A model generated the notes under the pieces. That model was given only the letters and a program-made list of their open reading frames with translations, had not been told where the DNA came from and ran no database searches. Of a stretch of 64,000 nucleotides of DNA, positions 16,443 to 29,428 are shown one piece after another. The translations under genes were made by a program, and so were the position numbers. The first letter of the stretch is position 1. Each line of letters begins with the position of its first letter. Source of the stretch: Rhizobium aethiopicum (lineage in GTDB: Bacteria; Pseudomonadota; Alphaproteobacteria; Rhizobiales; Rhizobiaceae); the NCBI RefSeq assembly GCF_900094625.1, contig NZ_FMAJ01000007.1, positions 186,001 to 250,000 of the forward strand, read 5' to 3'.

Positions 16443-19400
16443 ATGTCGATCAAAGCCAGCATCTATCACCTGACTCATTATATCTACGACAAACCGGTCC
16501 GCCTCGGCCCACAGATTATCCGGTTGAAACCGGCCTCGCATTCGAAGACACGCGTGCTCAGCCACTCGCTGAAGGTCACGCCCTCCAACCACTTCGTCAA
16601 TCTGCAGCAGGATCCTTACGGCAACTACCTCGCCCGCTACGTCTTTCCGGATCCCGTCACCGAGTTCAAGATCGAAGTCGACCTTGTCGCCGACATGACG
16701 GTCTACAATCCTTTCGATTTCTTCGTCGAAGAGGAAGCGACGAAGTGGCCGTTCGATTACCCCGAAACGATGCGCGAGGACCTGTCGATCTATATGACCC
16801 CGGAACCGGCCGGCCCGCGCCTCAAGGCGCTGCTGCCGACGCTCGACTGGTCGCCCGGCCAGCCGACGATCGATATGGTCGTCGGTTTGAATGCTCGCCT
16901 GCAGCGGCAGATCGGCTATGTCATCCGCATGGAAGCCGGCGTGCAGACGCCGGAAGAGACGCTGGAAAGCGCCAAGGGCTCCTGCCGCGACACCAGCTGG
17001 CTGCTCGTCCAGATCCTGCGCCATCTCGGTCTTGCCGCCCGTTTCGTCTCCGGCTACCTCATCCAGCTGACGCCTGATCTGAAGGCGCTCGACGGCCCCT
17101 CAGGCACGGAAATCGATTTCACCGACCTGCATGCCTGGGCCGAGGTCTACATGCCCGGCGCCGGCTGGGTTGGCCTCGATCCGACCTCCGGCCTTCTGAC
17201 CGGCGAAAGCCATATCCCGCTTGCCGCCACGCCGCATTACCGCAACGCCGCTCCGATTTCCGGCGGCTATTTCGGCGAGGCAGAAACCGAATTCGCCTTC
17301 GATATGAAGGTTTCGCGCGTCGCCGAACATCCGCGCATCACCAAGCCCTTCTCCGACGACAGCTGGAACGAGCTCAACGACCTCGGAGAAAAGGTCGACC
17401 GCATCCTCGAAGCCGAGGATGTGCGCCTCACCATGGGCGGCGAGCCGACCTTCGTCTCGATCGATGATTTCCAATCGCCCGAATGGAACACCGAGGCCGT
17501 AGGCCCGACCAAGCGCGAAAAAGCCGACACGCTCATCCGCCGGCTTCGCACCCGTTTTGCTCCGAACGGCTTTCTGCATTACGGTCAGGGCAAATGGTAT
17601 CCGGGCGAGAGCCTGCCGCGCTGGACCTTCTCGCTCTATTGGCGCAAGGACGGCTTGCCGATCTGGTCCAATGATGTTTTGGTTGCCACCGAGGGGCGCA
17701 ATTATCAGGTGACGGAGGATGATGCCGGCCGCCTGTTGACGGCAATCGCCGGCGAGCTCGATCTACCCCCCGATTACGTCGTGCCGGCCTTCGAGGATCC
17801 CGCCGAATGGCTCGTCAAGGAAGCGAACCTGCCGGATAATGTCGATCCATCGAATTCCAAGCTTGAAGATCCCGAGGAGCGCAACCGCATTGCCCGCGTC
17901 TTCGATCGTGGATTGACGCGCCCGACCGGCTATGTGCTGCCTGTCCAGGCGTGGAACGCACGTGCCAGCGGTCGCGCCTGGACGAGCGAGAAATGGTCGA
18001 CGCGGCGCGGCCGCATCTTTCTCGTGCCGGGCGACAGCCCGGTCGGATACCGGCTGCCGCTCGGCTCGCTCGCCTATATCCCGCCCTCACAATATCCCTA
18101 CATCAATCCGCTCGATCCTTTCGTGGAGCGGCCCGAACTGCCGGATTTCGGCCAGGATGATGGGCGTCCGCTTCAGGCAGCGCACTTCCAGCCCTTCGCC
18201 GGTCAGCAACCGGGCACGCCGCAGTCGGTCAACGACATCGGCGGCCATGTTCGCACCGCTCTTTCCATCGAGCCGCGTGACGGTCGGCTCTGCGTCTTCA
18301 TGCCGCCGACGGAAACGCTCGAAGATTATCTCGATCTCATCGCCTCGACCGAACGCGCCGCCGCCGCATTAGGGCTCGCCGTTCACATCGAAGGCTATCC
18401 GCCGCCGCAGGACGAGCGCATCAACGTCATCCGCGTCGCCCCAGATCCCGGCGTCATCGAGGTGAACATCCATCCGTCCTCGACATGGAGCGAGACGGTC
18501 GATATCACCACCGCTATCTATGAGGAAGCCCGCCAAAGCCGTCTCGGCGCCGACAAATTTATGATCGATGGCCGCCACACCGGCACCGGCGGCGGCAACC
18601 ATGTCGTCGTCGGCGGCAGCAATCCAAACAACAGCCCTTTCCTGCGCCGTCCGGATCTGCTGAAGAGCCTCGTGCTGCACTGGCAACGCCATCCGTCGCT
18701 TTCCTATCTCTTCTCGGGCCTCTTCATCGGCCCGACCAGCCAGGCGCCGCGCATCGACGAAGCCCGTCACGACAGCCTCTACGAACTGGAAATCGCGCTG
18801 GCGCAGATCCCGGCGCCGGGCCGCAGCCTGCAGCCCCTTCCGTGGCTCGTCGATCGCCTGTTCCGTAACCTCTTGATCGACGTGACCGGCAATACACATC
18901 GCGCCGAAATCTGCATCGACAAGCTCTTCTCGCCGGATGGTCCGACGGGTCGCCTCGGTCTCGTGGAATTCCGCGGTTTCGAGATGCCGCCGAATGCCCG
19001 CATGTCGCTTGCCCAGCAACTGCTGGTGCGTGCGCTGATCGCCCGTTTCTGGATAAACCCGGCCGACGGCAAGTTCGTGCGCTGGGGAACCTCGCTGCAC
19101 GACCGCTTCATGCTGCCGCATTATGTCTGGGCCGATTTCCTCGACGTATTGGCGGACCTTCGTCAAAACGGCTTCGATCTCAGCCCCGAATGGTTCAAGG
19201 CCCAGCTCGAATTCCGCTTCCCCTTCTGCGGCGAGGTCGAATATGAGGGATCGAAGCTGGAACTGCGCCAAGCGCTGGAACCATGGCATGTCATGGGTGA
19301 GCAAGGGGCGATCGGCGGCACGGTGCGTTACGTCGATTCGTCCGTCGAGCGCCTCCAGGTGCGGTTCGAAACCAGCAACACCGCACGCTACACCGTCACC

Positions 19401-19766
19401 TGCAACGGCCGCATCCTGCCGCTGACGCCGGCCGGCGCTTCGGGCGTATCGGTCGCCGGCGTCCGCTACAAGGCATGGCAGCCGGCCTCCGGCCTGCATC
19501 CGGTGCTGCCGATCAACACACCTTTGACTTTTGACATTTATGATACATGGTCGAAGCGTTCGATCGGCGGCTGCATCTATCATGTTGCCCATCCGGGCGG
19601 CCGGACCTATGACACCTTCCCGGTCAACGGCAACGAGGCGGAAGCAAGGCGGCTCGCCCGTTTCGAGCCATGGGGACATACGGCGGGCGGGTATATTCCG
19701 CGCGCCGAGACGGGTTCGCCGGAATTCCCGCTGACGCTGGATCTGAGGCGGCCCGCCGGCATTTGA
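16443..19766 (+). CDS. Transglutaminase-like protein fused to a DUF2126 domain
   Basis: 1107 residues. Residues 1-80 form a beta-rich transglutaminase N-terminal domain. The papain-like catalytic triad is complete: C181 in [13 protein letters not shown]230 in [10 protein letters not shown]246 in GLDPTSGLL. From about residue 320 to the end is the long DUF2126 region, containing [44 protein letters not shown] and [13 protein letters not shown], motifs resembling the glutamine-synthetase/amidoligase-like fold. First gene of a three-gene operon with an ATP-grasp/alpha-E protein and a second transglutaminase. Comparative genomics has linked this trio to predicted peptide ligation or modification and turnover, but no product is known. 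Cytoplasmic, no signal peptide. Confidence 0.85.
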   Translation: MSIKASIYHLTHYIYDKPVRLGPQIIRLKPASHSKTRVLSHSLKVTPSNHFVNLQQDPYGNYLARYVFPDPVTEFKIEVDLVADMTVYNPFDFFVEEEATKWPFDYPETMREDLSIYMTPEPAGPRLKALLPTLDWSPGQPTIDMVVGLNARLQRQIGYVIRMEAGVQTPEETLESAKGSCRDTSWLLVQILRHLGLAARFVSGYLIQLTPDLKALDGPSGTEIDFTDLHAWAEVYMPGAGWVGLDPTSGLLTGESHIPLAATPHYRNAAPISGGYFGEAETEFAFDMKVSRVAEHPRITKPFSDDSWNELNDLGEKVDRILEAEDVRLTMGGEPTFVSIDDFQSPEWNTEAVGPTKREKADTLIRRLRTRFAPNGFLHYGQGKWYPGESLPRWTFSLYWRKDGLPIWSNDVLVATEGRNYQVTEDDAGRLLTAIAGELDLPPDYVVPAFEDPAEWLVKEANLPDNVDPSNSKLEDPEERNRIARVFDRGLTRPTGYVLPVQAWNARASGRAWTSEKWSTRRGRIFLVPGDSPVGYRLPLGSLAYIPPSQYPYINPLDPFVERPELPDFGQDDGRPLQAAHFQPFAGQQPGTPQSVNDIGGHVRTALSIEPRDGRLCVFMPPTETLEDYLDLIASTERAAAALGLAVHIEGYPPPQDERINVIRVAPDPGVIEVNIHPSSTWSETVDITTAIYEEARQSRLGADKFMIDGRHTGTGGGNHVVVGGSNPNNSPFLRRPDLLKSLVLHWQRHPSLSYLFSGLFIGPTSQAPRIDEARHDSLYELEIALAQIPAPGRSLQPLPWLVDRLFRNLLIDVTGNTHRAEICIDKLFSPDGPTGRLGLVEFRGFEMPPNARMSLAQQLLVRALIARFWINPADGKFVRWGTSLHDRFMLPHYVWADFLDVLADLRQNGFDLSPEWFKAQLEFRFPFCGEVEYEGSKLELRQALEPWHVMGEQGAIGGTVRYVDSSVERLQVRFETSNTARYTVTCNGRILPLTPAGASGVSVAGVRYKAWQPASGLHPVLPINTPLTFDIYDTWSKRSIGGCIYHVAHPGGRTYDTFPVNGNEAEARRLARFEPWGHTAGGYIPRAETGSPEFPLTLDLRRPAGI

Positions 19767-19803
19767 GGCCCGGGTAGCGGCCGAAGGTTGAAGTTGGGGT
19801 TTG

Positions 19804-22221
19804 ATGGGTAAGAGACCGGCAGTGGAGCGCAGGGAAGAGGCTGGCGATCGCATCGGCAAGGATGCGGCCTTCGATTATGCACCGCTTCCTGGCACAGCCG
19901 ACGAGATGGTGGACAATAAGGGCGCGGTCCGCCCCGTCTGGCAGCGTTTCCTCTCGCATCTCGGCGCAATGCCGGAAAAGGATCTCGCGGAGCGTTTCGC
20001 CCGCGCAGACCGTTACCTCAGAGACGCCGGCGTTTTCTACCGCGCCTATGGCAGCAAGGGCACCGGCGAACGCGCCTGGCCGATCTCGCATATCCCGGTG
20101 CTGATCGACGAGCGCGAATGGCAGACGCTGTCGGCAGGGCTCGTTCAGCGCGCCGATCTGCTGGAGGCGATCATCGCCGATATCTACGGCGAGAACCGAT
20201 TGGTAGCGGAAGGTTTTCTGCCGCCGGCGCTGATCGCCGCCAATCCTGAATTCCAGCGCCCGCTCGCCGGCATCCGGCCGGCCACCGGCCATTATCTGCA
20301 TTTCTGCGCCTTCGAGATCGGCCGCGGGCCAGACGGCAATTGGTGGGTGCTGGCAGACCGCACCCAGGCTCCCTCCGGCGCCGGCTTTGCGCTTGAAAAC
20401 CGCGTCGCGACGACCCGAGCCTTCTCGGATATCTACGCCGAAACGCCGGTTCACCGCCTCGCCTCCTTCTTCGGCGGCTTCCGCGATGCGCTGCAGGACA
20501 TGAAACATTCGGGCGACGACCGCATCGCCGTGCTGACGCCGGGCCCGGCCAACGAGACCTATTACGAACACGCCTATATCGCCCGCTATCTCGGCTTCAT
20601 GCTGCTCGAAGGCGAGGATCTCACCGTCGTCAAGGGCCGCGTCATGGTGCGCACGGTCGCGGGACTGAAGCCGATCGGCGTGCTCTGGCGCCGTCTCGAT
20701 TCGGCCTTTGCCGACCCGCTGGAGCTCAACCAGAATTCGCATATCGGCACGCCCGGTCTGGTGGAAGCGCTGCGCGCCGAGAGCGTCACCATCGTCAACG
20801 CGCTCGGCACCGGCATTCTCGAAACCCGGGCGCTCCTTGCCTTCATGCCGACCATCTGCCGGCATCTGCTTGGGCAGGATCTGAAACTGCCTTCGATCGC
20901 GACCTGGTGGTGCGGCCAGAAGGAAGAGCGCGAGCAGGTCGCCAAAAATATCGAGAAGATGGTGATCGGCCCGGCCTATTCCCGCGCCCCCTTCTTCGAC
21001 GATAACGGCGAATCCGTGCTCGGCTCGTCGCTGCGCGCGACCGCCAAAGATTCCATTGCCGACTGGCTGAATACGGACGGCCCGAAGCTGGTCGGCCAGG
21101 AGGTCGTCACGCTCTCGACGACGCCTGCCTGGATAGACGGCAAGCTCGTGCCGCGGCCGATGTCGCTGCGCGTCTTCGCGGCCCGCACGGCAAACGGCTG
21201 GCAGATCATGCCCGGCGGCTTTGCCCGCATCGGCTCCGGCGCCGATGTCGCGGCAATCGCCATGCAGTCTGGCGGAGCGGCCGCCGACGTCTGGATCGTC
21301 AGCGACAAGCCTGTCGAACGCCACACGCTGCTGCCGGCGGAAGGCAGCTTCACCCGCAACATGCCGGGCAGCCTGCCGAGCCGCGCGGCCGACAACCTGT
21401 TCTGGCTCGGCCGCTACATCGAACGCGCCGAAGGGGCGCTGCGCATCCTGCGCGCCTGGCATGCGCGTTTTGCCGAAGCCGCCGATCCGAGCCAGCCGCT
21501 GCTCGCAGATGTCTCCGCCTATCTCGCAGCCGTCGATATCGATACCGCCGAGCCCGTGCCGGAAACGCTGTTGCGCAACATCGACAGCGCCGTTTATTCC
21601 GCCAGCAACATCCGCGACCGCTTCTCGCCCGATGGTTGGCTTGCCCTCAACGATCTCGCCAAGACCGCCCGCCGCTTCCATGTCACCGTCTCTGCCGGCG
21701 ACGACGCCAGCCATGCGATGACGATCCTCCTGCGCAAGCTCGCTGGTTTCGCCGGCCTCGTGCACGAAAACATGTACCGCTTCATGGGCTGGCGCTTCCT
21801 CTCTCTCGGCCGCTATATCGAGCGTGGCCTGCACATGACGCGCCTGCTCGGCCACATGTCCGGTTCGGAAGCGCCTGACGGCGCCCTCGACATGCTGCTG
21901 GAGATCGGCGACAGCGTCATGACCCATCGCCGCCGCTATAACGTCAACACCGCACGGCTGACGGTCACCGACTTGCTCGCACTCGATCCCCTCAACCCGC
22001 GCTCGGTCCTCTTCCAGGTCAACGAGATCCATCACGAGGTCGAGCAATTGCCAAACGCGCTGATCAACGGCCAGATGTCGCCCTTCTACCGCGAGGCGAT
22101 GCGGCTCCATTCCGGCCTGGCAGTGATGACGCCGGAGGGCATGGGGGTCGAGGTCTACCAGCGGCTCGAACGCGAATTGGAGCAGCTTTCCGATCTGCTC
22201 GCCCAGACTTATCTCGGGTGA
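19804..22221 (+). CDS. Circularly permuted ATP-grasp plus alpha-E domain protein
   Basis: 805 residues. The first half (about 60-480) is a circularly permuted ATP-grasp enzyme, seen in FYRAYGSKGTGERAWPISHI, LTPGPANETYYEHAYIAR, GLKPIGVLWRRLD and the catalytic-type WWCGQKEE stretch. The second half (about 510-800) is the all-helical alpha-E domain, starting SRAADNLFWLGRYIERAEG and ending LEQLSDLLAQTYLG. In many bacteria these are two proteins; here they are one. It lies 37 bp after the transglutaminase-DUF2126 gene and 4 bp before a second transglutaminase, so it is surely co-transcribed. Predicted chemistry is ATP-dependent carboxylate-amine ligation of unknown substrate. A TTG directly precedes the chosen ATG. 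Confidence 0.85.
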   Translation: MGKRPAVERREEAGDRIGKDAAFDYAPLPGTADEMVDNKGAVRPVWQRFLSHLGAMPEKDLAERFARADRYLRDAGVFYRAYGSKGTGERAWPISHIPVLIDEREWQTLSAGLVQRADLLEAIIADIYGENRLVAEGFLPPALIAANPEFQRPLAGIRPATGHYLHFCAFEIGRGPDGNWWVLADRTQAPSGAGFALENRVATTRAFSDIYAETPVHRLASFFGGFRDALQDMKHSGDDRIAVLTPGPANETYYEHAYIARYLGFMLLEGEDLTVVKGRVMVRTVAGLKPIGVLWRRLDSAFADPLELNQNSHIGTPGLVEALRAESVTIVNALGTGILETRALLAFMPTICRHLLGQDLKLPSIATWWCGQKEEREQVAKNIEKMVIGPAYSRAPFFDDNGESVLGSSLRATAKDSIADWLNTDGPKLVGQEVVTLSTTPAWIDGKLVPRPMSLRVFAARTANGWQIMPGGFARIGSGADVAAIAMQSGGAAADVWIVSDKPVERHTLLPAEGSFTRNMPGSLPSRAADNLFWLGRYIERAEGALRILRAWHARFAEAADPSQPLLADVSAYLAAVDIDTAEPVPETLLRNIDSAVYSASNIRDRFSPDGWLALNDLAKTARRFHVTVSAGDDASHAMTILLRKLAGFAGLVHENMYRFMGWRFLSLGRYIERGLHMTRLLGHMSGSEAPDGALDMLLEIGDSVMTHRRRYNVNTARLTVTDLLALDPLNPRSVLFQVNEIHHEVEQLPNALINGQMSPFYREAMRLHSGLAVMTPEGMGVEVYQRLERELEQLSDLLAQTYLG

Positions 22222-22225
22222 CGCG

Positions 22226-23104
22226 GTGCTTTACGACCTCTCCCTCCGCATGGGCTACAGCTACGATGTGCCGGCCTCCGGCGCTCGCCATATCATGCGG
22301 CTGATGCCGCTGTCGCTGACCAACCGGCAACGCCTGGTCGCCGGCTCGATCACCGTTTCGCCGGCGCCTGACGAGCAGTCGCATTTCGTCGATTTCTTCC
22401 AGCATTCCGCCACCTCTTTCATGCTGCGCGCGCCGCACGAGGCGCTCGACATTCGCATGCAGGCCCGCGTGCAGGTGGAAAGCCAGCCGGTCGGCGCCGA
22501 TTTCTCGCCGCTCCTGGCCGACCTGCCGGAGGAAATAGCAGGTGTCTGGTCGCTGGCGCCGGACTCGCCGCACCATTTCCTCGGCGACAGTCCGCGTCTG
22601 ACGCAGGCGCGCGAGATCGCCGACTATGCGCGAAGCTGTGCCGCAGCGGATCTGACGGCGATGCAGATCGCCCACGCGATCTGTGCCCGCATCAGCAAGG
22701 ATTTCACCTACGATCCCGACGCGACGACGGTCGACACGACCCCGCTCGAAGCGTTCAGGCTGAAGCGCGGCGTCTGCCAGGATTTCACCCACATCATGAT
22801 CCTGGCGCTCAGAAGCCTCGGCATTCCGGCCGGCTACGTCTCCGGTTTCCTGCGCACTATTCCGCCCGCGGGCAAGGAACGGCTGGAAGGGGCCGACGCG
22901 ATGCATGCCTGGGTACGAATCTGGTGCGGCGAGACGATCGGCTGGATCGAGCTCGACCCAACCAACAACATTCCTGCCGGCACGGATCACATCGTCGTCG
23001 CCTACGGCCGCGACTATTCCGACGTCGTTCCCGTGATCGGCGTGCTCAAAAGTTACGGCGGCCAGCGCGCCGCGCAAGCGGTCGACGTCATCCCGCTGAA
23101 ATAA
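22226..23104 (+). CDS. Transglutaminase-like cysteine protease family protein
   Basis: 292 residues. Bacterial transglutaminase N-terminal beta domain (MLYDLSLRMGYSYD) followed by the catalytic core with an intact triad: C184 in KRGVCQDFTHIM, H227 in DAMHAWVRI, D244 in ELDPTNN. No signal peptide. GTG start four bases after the stop of the ATP-grasp/alpha-E gene, so tightly coupled. Members of this family are mostly expected to hydrolyse or transfer at amide bonds; with the ligase-type neighbour this suggests a make-and-cleave cycle, which is inference. Confidence 0.85.
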   Translation: MLYDLSLRMGYSYDVPASGARHIMRLMPLSLTNRQRLVAGSITVSPAPDEQSHFVDFFQHSATSFMLRAPHEALDIRMQARVQVESQPVGADFSPLLADLPEEIAGVWSLAPDSPHHFLGDSPRLTQAREIADYARSCAAADLTAMQIAHAICARISKDFTYDPDATTVDTTPLEAFRLKRGVCQDFTHIMILALRSLGIPAGYVSGFLRTIPPAGKERLEGADAMHAWVRIWCGETIGWIELDPTNNIPAGTDHIVVAYGRDYSDVVPVIGVLKSYGGQRAAQAVDVIPLK

Positions 23105-23215
23105 TCCCAAAACTGGAAAAATCCGGCGATTCGTTAAAATTCTATTGACGCCGTAAGGACGGCGTAAAGAAGCCGCGTGCGTAAATCACCTCACAGGGTT
23201 TCCAGTTGGGTGAAC

Positions 23216-24469
23216 ATGATGAGCACCTCTTTTTTGCAAAATCCCTGCGTGCGTCGAATGTGCGGCGACCGCAGCGGCAATTTCGGTATGATGACGGCGA
23301 TCATGCTGCCCGTTCTTCTCGGCGCGGCTGGCATGGCGATCCAGATGGGCGATCTATTGCTCTCGAAACAGCAGTTGCAGGAGGCGGCCGATTCAGCCGC
23401 GCTGGCAACAGCGACTGCCCTGGGCAACGGCACGATCCAAACCTCTCAGGCCGAAGCCTTCGCACGGAATTTCGTAGCCGGACAAATGGCGAATTACCTG
23501 CAGGACGGCGTTGATATCAAGAACGCGACCGCCGTCAATGTCCAGACGAGCACATCAGGCAACTCGGCATCCTACCAGGTGACCGTTACACCGAGCTACG
23601 ACCTCACGGTGAATCCGCTCATGCAGGCGGTCGGCTTCAGCACGCAGCATCTTTCTGCGTCAAGCACGACGGTCAATGGTCCTTCGCAGACCCCGGGCTC
23701 CAATAGCCAGGGCTCCGTCTCCATGTTTCTCGCGCTCGATAAATCAGGGTCGATGGGAGAGGATACCACCACTGTCAACGAGGATGATCCGACGGAAACC
23801 TTTACCTATGCCTGCAACCCCTACGTCAACAAGAAAGGCAAGTTGGTTTACGACACCTGCACCGGCACCCGCGCGAACCATTACACCAAGATAGAAGCGC
23901 TGAAGATGGCCGCCGGCAATCTCTTCGGCCAGCTCAACAGCGCCGACCCCAACGCGGAATATGTGCGCACCGGCGCGGTATCCTACGATATCGTTCAATA
24001 CTCACCCAGCAGCCTTAACTGGGGGACCGCCGGAGTCTCGAGCTATGTCAACGCGCTACAGGCCAATGGCGGCACGAATTCGAGCGGCGCAATGAGCACG
24101 GCCTACTTGTCTCTGACTGCCAAAAACGCTGCCGGGAATGACGCCGAGGACGCGGCCCACAGGGCGAAGACCGGGCAAGTGCCCAAAAAGTATATCGTCT
24201 TCATGACCGACGGCGACAATAACAACGATAGCAGCGGCGGCCGTTCCTATGACACCCTGACCAAGGCGACATGTGACACCGCCAAGTCCAAGGGCATCGA
24301 AATCTATACGATCGCCTTCATGGCGCCGCCGGGCGGACAGGCGCTGCTGCAGTATTGCGCCTCCGATGCTGCCCATTATTTCCAAGCGGAACAAATGGCA
24401 GACCTCCTGGCCGCGTTCAAGGCGATCGGAGCGAAGGCTTCCGCCCAGATGACCCGCCTGACAAACTGA
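23216..24469 (+). CDS. TadE/TadG-like membrane protein with von Willebrand factor A domain
   Basis: About 417 residues from the ATG at 23216; a GTG at 23177 is an alternative start. The N-terminus has the Tad prepilin-like region (DRSGNFGMMTAIMLPVLLGAAGMAI, then DLLLSKQQLQEAADSAALA), one transmembrane segment with the rest outside. From about residue 170 there is a vWA domain with a MIDAS motif, DKSGSMGE, and a downstream FMTDGDNNN. The cysteine-containing insertion TYACNPYVNKKGKLVYDTC lies between. The layout matches TadG-type proteins of Flp pilus or surface-adhesion systems, but no other tad genes are in the window, so it is an orphan. A perfect terminator follows. Confidence 0.78.
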   Translation: MMSTSFLQNPCVRRMCGDRSGNFGMMTAIMLPVLLGAAGMAIQMGDLLLSKQQLQEAADSAALATATALGNGTIQTSQAEAFARNFVAGQMANYLQDGVDIKNATAVNVQTSTSGNSASYQVTVTPSYDLTVNPLMQAVGFSTQHLSASSTTVNGPSQTPGSNSQGSVSMFLALDKSGSMGEDTTTVNEDDPTETFTYACNPYVNKKGKLVYDTCTGTRANHYTKIEALKMAAGNLFGQLNSADPNAEYVRTGAVSYDIVQYSPSSLNWGTAGVSSYVNALQANGGTNSSGAMSTAYLSLTAKNAAGNDAEDAAHRAKTGQVPKKYIVFMTDGDNNNDSSGGRSYDTLTKATCDTAKSKGIEIYTIAFMAPPGGQALLQYCASDAAHYFQAEQMADLLAAFKAIGAKASAQMTRLTN

Positions 24470-24494
24470 CGATACATCAGGCGAAAAGCCGAAC

Positions 24495-24530
24495 AAAAAG
24501 CCGCGCCGGAGCAAACCGGCGCGGCTTTTT
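24495..24530 (+). terminator. Strong Rho-independent terminator
   Basis: A perfect 15-bp stem, AAAAAGCCGCGCCGG with its complement, loop AGCAAA, ending in TTTTT. It separates the vWA gene from the glycogen operon. Confidence 0.93.
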
Positions 24531-24743
24531 ATTATCTCTATCCCCACATCAGATCGGGAAAAGCGATTTAAATCAACCCTCTTAATTCGCGTGAATACGG
24601 AGGTTTCGCAAATTTTTCGTTTGCCCAAATCCCTTGTTGCAAGTGCTTCCTAACGATGCATAAACTGTCGCAAGCTCAGGCGACAAATCGATTAAATCAG
24701 GCATAACACCCTGAAACCAAATTAAAATTGGCGAGATCTGACC

Positions 24744-27202
24744 ATGAATACCGTTTCCAAGCCGGTTATCCCCTCTCCCGCTCCCCGCAGTTCAAGGCCG
24801 GAAATTCTCGCTGAGGAAATCATCGAACGCCTGACCTACCGCATCGGCAAGGATGCCAAAGTGGCAAAGCCGCATGACTGGCTGACGGCGACGATCCTGG
24901 TGGTGCGCGACCGCATCATCGACAAGTGGATGGCCTCCACCCGTGAGGTCTATGCGACCGGCGCCAAGCGCGTCTATTATCTTTCTCTCGAGTTCCTGAT
25001 CGGCCGCCTGATGCGCGACGCCGTCTCCAACCTCGGCCTGATGGAAGAGGTGCGCGATGCGCTTAGCTCCCTCGGCGTCGACGTCAACGTCATCGCCGGC
25101 CTGGAGCCGGACGCCGCGCTCGGCAATGGCGGCCTCGGCCGTCTGGCCGCCTGTTTCATGGAAAGCATGGCGACGGTCGACGTTCCGGCCTATGGCTATG
25201 GCATCCGTTATGTCCACGGCCTCTTCCGCCAGCAGATGGCCGATGGCTGGCAGGTGGAGCTGCCCGAAAACTGGCTCGCCCACGGCAATCCCTGGGAGTT
25301 CGAGCGCCGCGAAAGCGCTTACGAAATCGGCTTCGGCGGCGCCGTCGAATCAATTACCACCCATGACGACCAGCCGCGCTACGTCTGGAAACCGGCCGAA
25401 CGTGTCATCGCCGCCGCCTTCGACACGCCCGTCGTCGGCTGGCGGGGAAAACGCGTCAACACGCTGCGCCTGTGGTCGGCGCAGCCGATCGACCCGATCC
25501 TGCTCGATGCCTTCAATGCCGGCGATCACATCGGCGCGCTGCGCGAAAGCAACAAGGCCGAAAGCCTGACCCGGGTCCTCTATCCCGCCGATGCCACGCC
25601 TGCCGGTCAGGAGTTGCGGCTGCGGCAGGAATTTTTCTTCTCGTCCGCCTCGTTGCAGGACATCCTGCGCCGCCACCTGCAGCAATATGACGACTTCACC
25701 TCGCTTCCGGACAAGGTGGCGATCCAGTTGAACGACACCCACCCGGCCGTCTCGGTCGCCGAGCTGGTGCGTTTGCTCTGCGACGTACACGGCATGGATT
25801 TCGACCAGGCCTGGGACATCACCCGCCGCACCTTTTCCTACACCAACCACACGCTTCTGCCCGAAGCGCTGGAAAGCTGGCCGGTCCCGCTCTTCGAGCG
25901 CCTGCTGCCGCGCCACATGCAGATCGTCTATGCGATCAATGCCAAGATCCTGCTCGACGCCCGCAAGGGTAAAAACTTCTCCGACAGCGAAATCCGCTCG
26001 ATCTCGCTGATCGAGGAAAGCGGCGACCGCCGGGTGCGCATGGGCAATCTCGCCTTCATCGGCTCTCACTCGATCAACGGCGTCTCGGCACTGCACACCG
26101 ACCTGATGAAGGTCACGGTTTTTGCCGACCTGCACAAGCTCTATCCGGATCGCATCAACAACAAGACCAATGGCATCACGCCGCGCCGCTGGCTGCAGCA
26201 GTGCAATCCCAGCCTCACCGGTCTGATCCGCGAGGCGATCGGCGACGAATTCCTCGATGACGCCGAGAAGCTGCGCCCGCTCGAGGCGCATGCTTCCGAT
26301 CCGGGCTTCCAGCAGAAGTTCGCCGCTGTGAAGCGGGCCAACAAGGTGGCGCTCTCCAACCTCGTCGCCAGCCGCATGGGCGTCAAACTCGATCCGTCGG
26401 CGATGTTCGACATCCAGATCAAGCGTATCCACGAATACAAGCGCCAGCTTCTGAACATCATCGAAGCGGTCGCCCTTTACGACCAGATCCGCTCCCATCC
26501 CGAGCTCGACTGGGTGCCGCGCGTGAAACTCTTCGCCGGCAAGGCGGCGCCAAGCTACTACAACGCCAAGCTGATCATCAAACTGATCAATGACGTCGCC
26601 CGCACGATCAACAACGATCCGGCGGTGCGCGGCCTGCTGAAGGTCGTCTTCGTGCCCAATTACAATGTCTCGCTTGCCGAGGTCATGGTTCCCGCCGCCG
26701 ACCTTTCCGAGCAGATTTCGACCGCCGGCATGGAAGCCTCCGGCACCGGCAACATGAAGTTCGGCCTCAATGGCGCGCTGACGATCGGCACGCTCGACGG
26801 CGCCAATGTCGAAATGCGCGACAATGTCGGCGAAGACAACATTGTCATCTTCGGCCTTAGGGCCGATGAGGTCGCCAAGGTCCGCAGCGATGGCCACAAT
26901 CCCCGCGCCATTATCGAAGGGTCCCGCGAACTCTCCCAGGCGCTTTCAGCCATCGGTTCCGGCGTCTTCTCGCCCGACGACCGCAATCGTTACGCGGCGC
27001 TGATCGACGGCATCTATTCGCATGACTGGTTCATGGTCGCCGCGGATTTCGACGCTTACGCGCAGGCCCAGCGCGACGTCGATCAGATCTGGACCAACCA
27101 GTCCGCCTGGTACACGAAGACGATCAACAATACGGCACGGATGGGCTGGTTCTCCTCCGATCGCACGATCAGGCAATATGCAGACGAAATCTGGAGAGCC
27201 GG

Positions 27203-27206
<4 letters not shown>
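24744..27206 (+). CDS. glgP: Glycogen phosphorylase
   Basis: 820 residues, normal length. Releases glucose-1-phosphate from glycogen chain ends by phosphorolysis with pyridoxal phosphate as cofactor. The PLP lysine is K672 in ASGTGNMKFGLNG; other hallmarks are RVYYLSLEFLIGR near the N-terminus, ALGNGGLGRLAACFM, YGIRYVHGLF, NDTHPAVSVAELVR and IKRIHEYKRQLLN. First gene of glgP-glgB-glgC-glgA-pgm-glgX; its stop overlaps the glgB start (ATGA). The 213 bases between the preceding terminator and the start should contain the operon promoter, but no clear consensus was identified there. Confidence 0.96.
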
Positions 27207-29410
<2,204 letters not shown>

Positions 29411-29428
29411 GACTGGTGGGAGGAGAAA

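Noticed and set aside
19624..22110. Minus-strand frame of 828 codons opposite the ATP-grasp/alpha-E gene
   Set aside because: Shadow frame, rich in R, A, D, H and without any recognised domain; the plus strand is clearly coding.
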